The position numbers and the translations under genes were made by a program. Of a stretch of 64,000 nucleotides of DNA, positions 57,113-64,000 are shown in pieces. The notes under the pieces were generated by a model. It was not told where the DNA came from. It did not search any database and saw only the letters and a list, made by a program, of their open reading frames with translations. Location of the stretch: the NCBI RefSeq assembly GCF_006542425.1, contig NZ_VFID01000004.1, positions 452,048-516,047 on the forward strand. The letters run 5' to 3'. This DNA is from Pseudoxanthomonas sp. z9 (lineage in GTDB: Bacteria; Pseudomonadota; Gammaproteobacteria; Xanthomonadales; Xanthomonadaceae). Positions within the stretch are counted from its first letter, which is position 1. Each line of letters starts with the position of its first letter.

Positions 57113-57943
57113 CTACACGGCAGGCAACACCGCCACGCAATCAGCATCCAGCTTCAAATCCGCCAGCGCATCCGCACGGGTCTGTCCACGATTGAGCAAG
57201 GCAATCGGCTTGCCCGCCTCATGCGCGATGCGGGCGAAACGGAATCCCGAATAGACCATCAACGAAGACCCCACCACCAGCAACGCCTGCGACGCATCCA
57301 GCGCCGCCAACGCCCGCTCATAACGCTCACGCGGCACGTTCTCGCCGAAGAACACCACGTCCGGCTTCAGCATCCCGCCGCAGACATCGCAGTCCGGCAC
57401 CCGGAACCGGCTGAAATCCAGCCCCTCCAGATCCGCATCGCCATCCGGCGCGGTCGCCGCCTCAAGTCCATGCCAACCAGGATTCGCAGCGTGCAGGCGT
57501 TCCTGCAACATCGCCCGCGCGGACAGCGCCCGGCATTGCAGGCACACCACCTGATCGATGCGCCCGTGCAGATCGATCACATCGCGGCTGCCCGCACGCT
57601 CGTGCAGGCCATCGACATTCTGGGTCAACAACTGCGACAACCGCCCGCCCTGCCACGCCGCCAGCGTCCGGTGCGCCGCATTCGGCCGCGACTGCGCCAT
57701 CCGCGGCCAGCCCACGAAACTGCGCGCCCAGTAGCGCGCATTGATCAGCGGGTCTGCGGTGAAGGCCTGATACGTCACCGGCGGCGTGCGCTTCCACTGG
57801 CCGTCGGCATCGCGATAGTCGGGAATCCCGGAGGCCGTGCTGCAACCGGCACCGGTCAGCACGAACACACGATCGAACGGAAGCAACCACTCGCGCAGGC
57901 GATCAGCGGCGTCGGTGTGCGGGGCGGTCAGGGCGATCGACAT
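57113..57943 (-). CDS. NAD-dependent protein deacylase, Sir2 family
   Basis: 276 residues from the ATG at 57943. NAD binding is shown by LTGAGCSTASGIPDYR (residues 29-44) and TQNVDGLHERAG, the catalytic His by IDLHGRIDQVVCLQC, and the zinc ribbon by C-LQ-C and C-DV-C. It belongs to the bacterial class II-like sirtuins. It lies convergent to the GGDEF-EAL gene across the repeat cluster and divergent from a DUF72 gene. Confidence 0.93.
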   Translation of the reverse strand: MSIALTAPHTDAADRLREWLLPFDRVFVLTGAGCSTASGIPDYRDADGQWKRTPPVTYQAFTADPLINARYWARSFVGWPRMAQSRPNAAHRTLAAWQGGRLSQLLTQNVDGLHERAGSRDVIDLHGRIDQVVCLQCRALSARAMLQERLHAANPGWHGLEAATAPDGDADLEGLDFSRFRVPDCDVCGGMLKPDVVFFGENVPRERYERALAALDASQALLVVGSSLMVYSGFRFARIAHEAGKPIALLNRGQTRADALADLKLDADCVAVLPAV

Positions 57944-58023
57944 GCCGCCATCATACGGTGGGCCCGGCACGCACTTCATCCGCCTTCACCCGCTCTTGCC
58001 TTTGGGCCACCCACAGTCATCGC

Positions 58024-58917
58024 ATGGCCACCCGCATCGGCATCTCCGGCTGGCGCTATGCCCCCTGGCGCGGCGTGTTCTACCCGGAAGGACTTCCCCA
58101 GCGCCGCGAACTCGAATATGCCTCGCGCGCATTGCCGACGATCGAAATCAACGGCTCGTTCTACTCCCTGCAGTCTCCCCGCAGTTGGGCCCACTGGCAC
58201 GAGGAAACGCCGCCGCGTTTCGTCTTCGCCGTCAAGGGACCGCGCTATATCACCCATGTCCTGCGCCTGCGCGACACCGGGCCTGCCCTGGCCAACTTCT
58301 TCGCCTCCGGCGTACTCCTGCTCGGCCGCAAGCTGGGACCGCTGCTGTGGCAGCTTCCGCCCACGCTCAAGTACGACCGCGCATTGCTGGAAGACTTCCT
58401 CGGCTCGCTGCCCCGCGACAGCCATCAGGCCCTCACGCTGGCCCGGCGACGCGAGACCCGACGCATGAAGGGCCGCACCGCGCTTCCCGACCTGCCACGC
58501 TTCCGCCTGCGCCACGCGCTGGAAATCCGGCACGACAGCTTCATCGACCCCGACTTCATCGCCCTGCTGCGCAGGCAGCGCGTAGCCCTGGTGATCGCCG
58601 ACAGCGCGGGCCGCTATCCGATGCTGGAAGATCTCACCGCCAACTTCACCTACCTGCGCCTGCACGGCGATCAGGAACTGTACGTCAGCGGCTACTCGAA
58701 ACAGGCGCTGGCCCGCTGGGCCAGGCGGATACACCAGTGGGCCCACGGCGAGGCACCGCCATCGTCACGCCTCGCCTCTAAGACGCCGCCCGGAAAACTC
58801 AAGCGCCGTGACGTCTACGTCTACTTCGACAACGACGCCAAGGTCCACGCGCCCTTTGACGCGCTGGCACTGGCGGAACGATTGGCATCCCGTCGCGGGT
58901 CCGCTTCCCCGACCTGA
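58024..58917 (+). CDS. DUF72 protein
   Basis: 297 residues from the ATG at 58024 (MATRIGISGWRYAPWRGVFYP). The TIM-barrel DUF72 family motifs are RELEYASRALPTIEINGSFY, FVFAVKGPRYITH and FTYLRLHGDQELYVSGYS, with the C-terminal DVYVYFDNDAKVHAPFDA. The function is not established; an endonuclease-like or sugar-related role has been proposed for the fold. It is divergent from the sirtuin gene. Confidence 0.92.
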   Translation: MATRIGISGWRYAPWRGVFYPEGLPQRRELEYASRALPTIEINGSFYSLQSPRSWAHWHEETPPRFVFAVKGPRYITHVLRLRDTGPALANFFASGVLLLGRKLGPLLWQLPPTLKYDRALLEDFLGSLPRDSHQALTLARRRETRRMKGRTALPDLPRFRLRHALEIRHDSFIDPDFIALLRRQRVALVIADSAGRYPMLEDLTANFTYLRLHGDQELYVSGYSKQALARWARRIHQWAHGEAPPSSRLASKTPPGKLKRRDVYVYFDNDAKVHAPFDALALAERLASRRGSASPT

Positions 58918-58929
58918 GTCCGGCTGCTT

Positions 58930-59511
58930 CTAGGCCGCTGGCACAAGAGTCGACAGGAAATAAATCAGGAGGCCCAGCATCAGGATCGCCCAGCAGGCGC
59001 CACCGACGACGATCCCCAGCCAGTTCCAGGCATTGAAGCCGTCTTCGTCCCGATACACCGTGGCGTCGACGAACTGGTTGTAGCGACGTGCCCTGGCATT
59101 CATCGGCAACAGCGGCAGCACCGATAGAGGAGAGAGCAACCACAGCGGGCCGGGCAACAGTACGGAAAGCGCCAGTACGACATAGGCGACGGCCAGCAGT
59201 CCCGCCGGAGCCCTTTTCTCCCGCGTGCCATCGGCGGCGATGCGGTTGATCGCCCGGAAACAGGCGTACGCATAGAAGAGGGCGAAGATCGAGCGCCAGG
59301 CGGGATTGAATTGCCTGCGGTCATGCTGCCTGACCGCGCGCCACGCGCGGTAGAACCACCAGACGGCGTACCAGCCCAGGGTAAACACCATCATCACCAC
59401 CAGCTTCAAGGTGGGCGGTGCGAGGAAAAACGGCCTGGCGCGCGTGGCCGGCCGCTCCTCGATTGCCCCATCGGGTGCCCGATAGGGGCTGCTTTCCAGG
59501 CCGGTATCCAT
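58930..59511 (-). CDS. Hypothetical multi-pass membrane protein
   Basis: 193 residues. A polar N-terminal 30 residues precede about four hydrophobic segments: LKLVVMMVFTLGWYAVWWFY, a central amphipathic region with FALFYAYACFRAINRI, AVAYVVLALSVLLPGPLWLL, and IVVGGACWAILMLGLLIYFL. The aromatic first helix resembles small DUF4234-type proteins, but I cannot assign a family. It ends 12 bases from the DUF72 stop (convergent) and lies upstream of nothing obvious in function. Confidence 0.72.
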   Translation of the reverse strand: MDTGLESSPYRAPDGAIEERPATRARPFFLAPPTLKLVVMMVFTLGWYAVWWFYRAWRAVRQHDRRQFNPAWRSIFALFYAYACFRAINRIAADGTREKRAPAGLLAVAYVVLALSVLLPGPLWLLSPLSVLPLLPMNARARRYNQFVDATVYRDEDGFNAWNWLGIVVGGACWAILMLGLLIYFLSTLVPAA

Positions 59512-59528
59512 CCCGTCGGATCAGCGCC

Positions 59529-60659
59529 TCAGCGTACTTCCGCCACTTCCACCCCATCCAGTCCCTGCGCCAGGGTGCGGGCGTCGCCGCCCTGGGAGAG
59601 CTTGATGCGCAGGCGGACTTCGTTCTGGGAGTCGGCGTAGCGCAGGGCGTCCTCGTAGGAGATTTCGCCGGCCTGGTACAGCTCGAACAGGCTCTGGTCG
59701 AAGGTCTTCATGCCGAGGTTGGTGGATTCCTTCATCACTTCCTTCAGCTTGTGGACCTCGCCGTCGCGGATGTAGTCCTGGACCAGCGGGGTGCCGAGCA
59801 GGATTTCCATCGCCACCCGCCGGCCCTTGCCGTCGGGGGTGGGAATCAACTGCTGCGCGACCACGCCCTTGATGTTGAGCGAGAGATCCATCAGCAGCTG
59901 GGTCCGGCGGTCTTCCGGGAAGAAGTTGATGATGCGGTCCATCGCCTGGTTGGCGTTGTTGGCGTGCAGGGTGCACAGCACCAGGTGGCCGGTTTCGGCG
60001 AAGGCGATGGCGTGGTCCATGCCCTCGCGGGTACGCACCTCGCCGATCATGATCACGTCCGGCGCCTGGCGCAGGGTGTTCTTCAGCGCCGCGTCCCAGC
60101 TGTCGGTGTCGATGCCGACCTCGCGCTGGGTGATGATGCAGCCCTCGTGCTTGTGCACGAACTCGATCGGATCCTCGATGGTGATGATGTGGCCGGTCGA
60201 GTTCTGGTTGCGGTAGCCGATCATCGCCGCCAGCGAGGTGGATTTGCCGGTGCCGGTGGCGCCCACGAAGATGATGATGCCGCGCTTGGTCATCGCCAGC
60301 GTCTTGATCACCGGCGGCAGGTTCAGTTCCTCCACCGTCGGGATGCGGGTCTCGATGCGGCGCAGGACCATGCCGACCTGGTTGCGCTGGTAGAAACAGC
60401 TCACGCGGAAACGGCCCACACCGGCCACGCCGATGGCGAAGTTGCACTCGTGGGTCTTTTCGAATTCCTCGCGCTGCGCCGGCGTCATCACGTTCAGCAC
60501 CAGGTCGCGCGACTGCTGCGGCGTCAGCGCGGTCTGGGTGATCGGCGAGATCTTGCCGTGGACCTTGATCGACGGCGGCATGCCGGCGGTGATGAACAGG
60601 TCCGACGCCTTCTGGTGCGCCATCAGCTTGAGGAAGGAGGTGAAGTCGATGCTGCTCAT
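59529..60659 (-). CDS. pilU: Type IV pilus retraction ATPase PilU
   Basis: 376 residues. Walker A VGATGTGKSTSLAAMIGYR, Asp box TIEDPIEFVHKHEGCIITQREVG, Walker B PDVIMIGEVRTREGMDHA and His box ETGHLVLCTLHANNANQ. The C-terminal extension past the ATPase core distinguishes PilU from PilT. It assists PilT in pilus retraction. It lies downstream of pilT, separated by a repeat-bearing 129-base gap. Confidence 0.95.
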   Translation of the reverse strand: MSSIDFTSFLKLMAHQKASDLFITAGMPPSIKVHGKISPITQTALTPQQSRDLVLNVMTPAQREEFEKTHECNFAIGVAGVGRFRVSCFYQRNQVGMVLRRIETRIPTVEELNLPPVIKTLAMTKRGIIIFVGATGTGKSTSLAAMIGYRNQNSTGHIITIEDPIEFVHKHEGCIITQREVGIDTDSWDAALKNTLRQAPDVIMIGEVRTREGMDHAIAFAETGHLVLCTLHANNANQAMDRIINFFPEDRRTQLLMDLSLNIKGVVAQQLIPTPDGKGRRVAMEILLGTPLVQDYIRDGEVHKLKEVMKESTNLGMKTFDQSLFELYQAGEISYEDALRYADSQNEVRLRIKLSQGGDARTLAQGLDGVEVAEVR

Positions 60660-60675
60660 GGGATGCTCCTTCGGA

Positions 60676-60790
60676 GCCGGGAATGGGGAATCGTAAATCG
60701 GGAATCGTCAAAAGCCGGCGGTCTGGAAACGGGGTCGGGAACTGCTTTTGCTTTCACGATTCCCGATTCTCCATTCCCGATTCCCGGCTT
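60676..60790. repeat. Inverted GGGAATCGGGAATGGGGAATC-type repeat between pilT and pilU
   Basis: The left arm 60676-60716 (GAGCCGGGAATGGGGAATCG followed by further GGGAATC words) and the right arm 60744-60790, its complement ending GATTCCCGGCTT, enclose about 27 bases. It shares words with the element between sufB and sufC. It could fold in the pilT-pilU message and lower downstream pilU expression. Confidence 0.85.
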
Positions 60791-61826
60791 ACTCGAACAA
60801 CCGCTTGTCCTTCGCGTATTCCTTGGCCTGCTGGCGGGTGACCAGGCTGCGCTTGACCAGGTCCTGCAGGTGCTGGTCGAGGGTCATCATGCCGTACTGC
60901 TGGCCGGTCTGGATGGACGAATACATCTGCGCCACCTTGTCCTCGCGGATCAGGTTGCGGATGGCGGGGGTGCCGACCATGATTTCCCAGGCCGCGGTGC
61001 GTCCGCCGCCGACCTTCTTCAGCAGCGCCTGCGAAATCACCGCGCGCAGGGATTCGGACAGCATCGAGCGGACCATCGGCTTCTCGCCGGCCGGGAACAC
61101 GTCGATGATGCGATCGACGGTCTTGGCCGCCGAACTGGTGTGCAGGGTGGCGAACACCAGGTGGCCGGTCTCGGCGGCGGTCAGCGCCAGCCGGATGGTT
61201 TCCAGGTCGCGCAATTCGCCCACCAGGATGTAGTCCGGGTCCTCGCGCAGCGCCGAGCGCAGCGCTTCGTTGAAACCATGGGTGTCGCGGTGCACTTCGC
61301 GCTGGTTGATCAGGCACTTCTGCGAGGTGTGCACGAACTCGATGGGGTCTTCCACCGTCAGGATGTGCGCGTACTCGTTCTTGTTGATGTGATCGATCAT
61401 CGCCGCCAGCGTGGTCGACTTGCCCGAACCGGTCGGGCCGGTCACCAGGATCAGGCCCTGCGGCTGGGCGATCAGATCGCGGAACAGCGGCGGGCAGCCC
61501 AGGTCTTCCAGGGTCAGCACGTCGGAGGGAATGGTGCGGAACACGGCGCCGGCGCCGCGGTTCTGGTTGAACGCGTTGACGCGGAAGCGGGCCAGGCTGG
61601 GAATCTCGAACGAGAAGTCCACTTCCAGGAATTCTTCGTAATCGCGCCGCTGCTTGTCCGACATGATGTCGTAGACCAGCGCATGGACCTGCTTGTGGTC
61701 CAGGGCCGGGATGTTGATGCGGCGGACGTCGCCGTCGACGCGGATCATCGGCGGCAGGCCTGCCGACAGATGCAGGTCCGATGCCTTGTTCTTGACCGAA
61801 AACGCCAACAGCTCGGCGATATCCAT
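60789..61826 (-). CDS. pilT: Type IV pilus retraction ATPase PilT
   Basis: 345 residues, exactly the usual length, from the ATG at 61826 (MDIAELLAFSVKNKASDLHLS). Walker A VTGPTGSGKSTTLAAMID, Asp box TVEDPIEFVHTSQKCLINQREV, Walker B YILVGELRDLETI, and His box ETGHLVFATLHTSSAAKT. The C-terminal retraction motif AIRNLIRE is present. Powers pilus retraction for twitching and DNA uptake. It is divergent from yggS across 96 bases, as in Pseudomonas. Confidence 0.97.
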   Translation of the reverse strand: MDIAELLAFSVKNKASDLHLSAGLPPMIRVDGDVRRINIPALDHKQVHALVYDIMSDKQRRDYEEFLEVDFSFEIPSLARFRVNAFNQNRGAGAVFRTIPSDVLTLEDLGCPPLFRDLIAQPQGLILVTGPTGSGKSTTLAAMIDHINKNEYAHILTVEDPIEFVHTSQKCLINQREVHRDTHGFNEALRSALREDPDYILVGELRDLETIRLALTAAETGHLVFATLHTSSAAKTVDRIIDVFPAGEKPMVRSMLSESLRAVISQALLKKVGGGRTAAWEIMVGTPAIRNLIREDKVAQMYSSIQTGQQYGMMTLDQHLQDLVKRSLVTRQQAKEYAKDKRLFE

Positions 61827-61922
61827 AAGTTTGCCTTCCCCCGAAATAGTGCTGCAAAACTGGAACGATGCTGCCCCTGAAGGCAGTATAGCGCTCCCCA
61901 ATGACCTTCCAACCGCCCCCGG

Positions 61923-62600
61923 ATGACGCTCGCCGACACCCTTCGCGACACCCTGCAACGTATTGAAAACGCTGCGGATGCCGCCCATCGGCCAGCCCCC
62001 CGCCTGCTGGCCGTGTCCAAGACCCAGCCGGGCACGGCGGTGGCCGCGCTGGCCGCCGCCGGACAGCGGGCGTTTGGTGAGAATTATGTGCAGGAAGCGG
62101 CCGCCAAGGTCCGTGATCTGGTCGAGCTTTCGCTGGATTGGCACCTGATCGGGCACCTGCAATCCAACAAGGCCGACCTGGCCGCGGTGCTGTTCGACTG
62201 GGTGGAAACGGTGGACCGCCCCAAGCTGGTGGCCGCGCTTGCCCGCCATCGCCCGGCCGACCGACCGCCCTTGAACGTGCTCATCCAGGTCAACATCGAC
62301 GACGAAGCCAGCAAGCACGGCTGCGCGCCCGCCGAAGTGCCCACGCTCGCCGCCGCCATCGCCGCCGAACCCCGGCTGGCCCTGCGCGGACTGATGTGCA
62401 TCCCCACCCCGCATGCGGATCCGGAGCTGCGTCGCCCGGCGTTCGTGCGCATGAAGGCGCTGTACGACGCACTGGCGATGACATATCCCCGTGTGGACAC
62501 GCTGTCCATGGGCATGAGCGACGACTACCCGATCGCCATCACCGAAGGCGCCACCCAGATCCGCATCGGCACCGCACTGTTCGGGCGCCGGCCGGGCTGA
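61923..62600 (+). CDS. yggS: YggS-family PLP homeostasis protein
   Basis: 225 residues. The PLP lysine is K33 in LLAVSKTQPG. AAGQRAFGENYVQEA, WHLIGHLQSNKA, and the C-terminal SMGMSDDYPIAITEGATQIRIGTALFG are diagnostic. It carries PLP and balances free vitamin B6 and amino-acid pools; it has no known catalytic turnover. It sits next to pilT in conserved order. The tandem repeat array begins 45 bases after its stop. Confidence 0.95.
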   Translation: MTLADTLRDTLQRIENAADAAHRPAPRLLAVSKTQPGTAVAALAAAGQRAFGENYVQEAAAKVRDLVELSLDWHLIGHLQSNKADLAAVLFDWVETVDRPKLVAALARHRPADRPPLNVLIQVNIDDEASKHGCAPAEVPTLAAAIAAEPRLALRGLMCIPTPHADPELRRPAFVRMKALYDALAMTYPRVDTLSMGMSDDYPIAITEGATQIRIGTALFGRRPG

Positions 62601-62645
62601 TGCCTTAAGCCGGATAAACAGTCTCAAAAACTCCCCAGGGTCATG

Positions 62646-64000
62646 CCCCTCCCCCGCCTGCGGGGGAGGCTGGGTGGGGGCCGCCTCCGAAGCACGTAAC
62701 GCATCCGCGCACGGACAACCGCGAGCGCAGCTCACTCGTCCGTTCGCCCCCATCCGCCCTTCGGGCACCTTCCGCCGCATGCGGGGAAGGACGCATACGG
62801 GAAGAAACTCGTTCCCCGCCCCGCAAATGAAACGGCCCCTCCCCCGCCTGCGGGGGAGGCTGGGTGGGGGCCGCCTCCGAAGCACGTAACGCATCCACAC
62901 ACGAACAACAACGAGCGCAGCTCACTCGCCCGCTCGCCCCCATCCGCCCTTCGGGCACCTTCCCCCGCATGCGGGGGAAGGACGCAAGCGGGGAAGAAAC
63001 TCATTCCCCGCCCCGCAACATGAAACCGCTCCTCCCCCGCCTGCGGGGGAGGCCGGGTGGGGGCCGCCTCCGAAGCACGTAACGCATCCACACACGAACA
63101 ACAACGAGCGCAACTCACTCTTCCGTTCGCCCCCATCCGCCCTTCGGGCACCTTCCCCCGCACGCGGGGGAAGGACGCATGCGGGAAGAAACTCATTCCC
63201 CGCCCCGCAACATGAAACCGCCCCTCCCCCGCCTGCGGGGGAGGCTGGGTGGGGCCGCCTCGCATCCACACACGAACAACAACGAGCGCAGCTCACTCGC
63301 CCGCTCACCCCCATCCGCCCTTCGGGCACCTTCCCCCGCACGCGGGGGAAGGACGCATGCGGAGAAGAACTCATCCCCACCCCGCAGCACGAAACGGCCC
63401 CTCCCCCGCCTGCGGGGGAGGCTGGGTGGGGGCCGCCTCCGAAGCACGTAACGCATCCGCGCACGGACAACCGCGAGCGCAGCTCACTCGTCCGTTCGCC
63501 CCCATCCGCCCTTCGGGCACCTTCCGCCGCATGCGGGGAAGGACGCATACGGGAAGAAACTCGTTCCCCGCCCCGCAAATGAAACGGCCCCTCCCCCGCC
63601 TGCGGGGGAGGCTGGGTGGGGCCCGCCTCCGAAGCACGTAACGCATCCACACACGAACAACAACGAGCGCAGCTCACTCGCCCGCTCGCCCCCATCCGCC
63701 CTTCGGGCACCTTCCCCCGCATGCGGGGGAAGGACGCAAGCGGGGAAGAAACTCATTCCCCGCCCCGCAACATGAAACCGCTCCTCCCCCGCCTGCGGGG
63801 GAGGCCGGGTGGGGGCCGCCTCCGAAGCACGTAACGCATCCACACACGAACAACAACGAGCGCAACTCACTCGCCCGTTCGCCCCCATCCGCCCTTCGGG
63901 CACCTTCCCCCGCACGCGGGGGAAGGACGCACGCGGGAAGAAACTCATTCCCGCCCCGCAACATGAAACGGCCCCTCCCCCGCCTGCGGGGGAGGCTGGG
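62646..64000. repeat. Tandem array of about 190-bp double-palindrome units with higher-order block structure
   Basis: Units start at 62646, 62836, 63029, 63221, 63398, 63588, 63781 and 63972 (periods 190, 193, 192, 177, 190, 193, 191); the eighth is cut by the window end. Each holds CCTCCCCCGC-CT-GCGGGGGAGG, then a unique-like middle (CGAAGCACGTAACGCATCC ... GAGCGCA), then GCCCCCATCCGCCCTTCGGG, CCTTCCCCCGC-AT-GCGGGGGAAGG and a GAAGAAACTCATTCCCCGCC tail. Units 1-3 recur as 5-7 at 752 bp spacing, almost unchanged. No credible gene is present; the open frames here are repeat translations. Confidence 0.95.

Noticed and set aside
62732..63964. Long open frames across the repeat array encoding repetitive Pro/Gly/Arg/Cys proteins
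   Set aside because: They translate the palindromic repeats in several frames on both strands, change frame between units whose lengths are not all multiples of three, have no ribosome sites and no family resemblance. The upstream extension of pilT into this region is likewise an artefact.
62646..64000. CRISPR-like array
   Set aside because: The repeat unit is about 190 bp with no short invariant repeat alternating with unique spacers, and no cas genes are in the window.

Overview
The window is chromosomal DNA from a GC-rich gammaproteobacterium, most probably of the family Lysobacteraceae (Xanthomonadaceae). The evidence is the Rrf2-type regulator directly in front of sufBCDS, an HPr kinase (hprK) sitting where enteric bacteria carry ptsN, the hprK-rapZ-EIIA-ptsH-ptsI-mgtE block, the amgK-murU pair, and dense palindromic intergenic repeats. 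The genus cannot be settled by reading alone; a Pseudoxanthomonas/Luteimonas/Lysobacter-like organism fits. No transposase, integrase, prophage, tRNA, rRNA or CRISPR array was recognised, so most of the window is core genome.

Layout. 1-6.1 kb: SUF iron-sulfur assembly operon (tail of the regulator, sufB, sufC, sufD, sufS, then a GNAT acetyltransferase and a Rieske ferredoxin). 6.1-17.7 kb: iron-acquisition island with three Fur-box-like sites, a Fiu-like catecholate receptor with its PiuC dioxygenase, a second TonB receptor, and a PepSY-TM / DUF2271 / DUF4198 / ApbE / membrane flavoreductase operon that looks like a flavinylation-dependent redox module. 17.7-25.4 kb: HutD, a ComEA-like protein, an M20 dipeptidase, a GlsB-type membrane protein, a serine hydrolase, a CadC-like TPR regulator and ManC/XanB. 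25.4-36.6 kb: peptidoglycan recycling (amgK, murU), hda, purM and purN, DUF3108 paralogues, murA, ibaG.

36.6-48.1 kb: the conserved envelope/regulatory chain kdsD-kdsC-lptC-lptA-lptB-rpoN-hpf followed by hprK-rapZ-EIIA(Man)-ptsH-ptsI-mgtE. HPr keeps both His15 and Ser46, so a regulatory phosphotransferase loop is complete apart from ptsN, which is absent from its usual slot. 48.1-62.6 kb: an esterase-like lipoprotein, a diguanylate cyclase, pyrB-ruvX-yqgE, tag, an H-NOX nitric-oxide sensor paired with a GGDEF-EAL protein, a sirtuin, DUF72, pilU-pilT and yggS.

62.6-64.0 kb: a tandem array of about 190-bp GC-rich units, each with two strong palindromes. The first four units are duplicated almost exactly as a 752-bp higher-order block, and the array runs off the end of the window. 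Shorter relatives occur at 56.8-57.1 kb and possibly at 10.4 kb. A different run of consecutive small hairpins with TCC-type loops lies at 18.35-18.55 kb, and a cluster of DnaA-box-like sequences lies beside hda at 27.16-27.20 kb. The repeat structures and the flavinylation/iron module are the least explained parts of the window.
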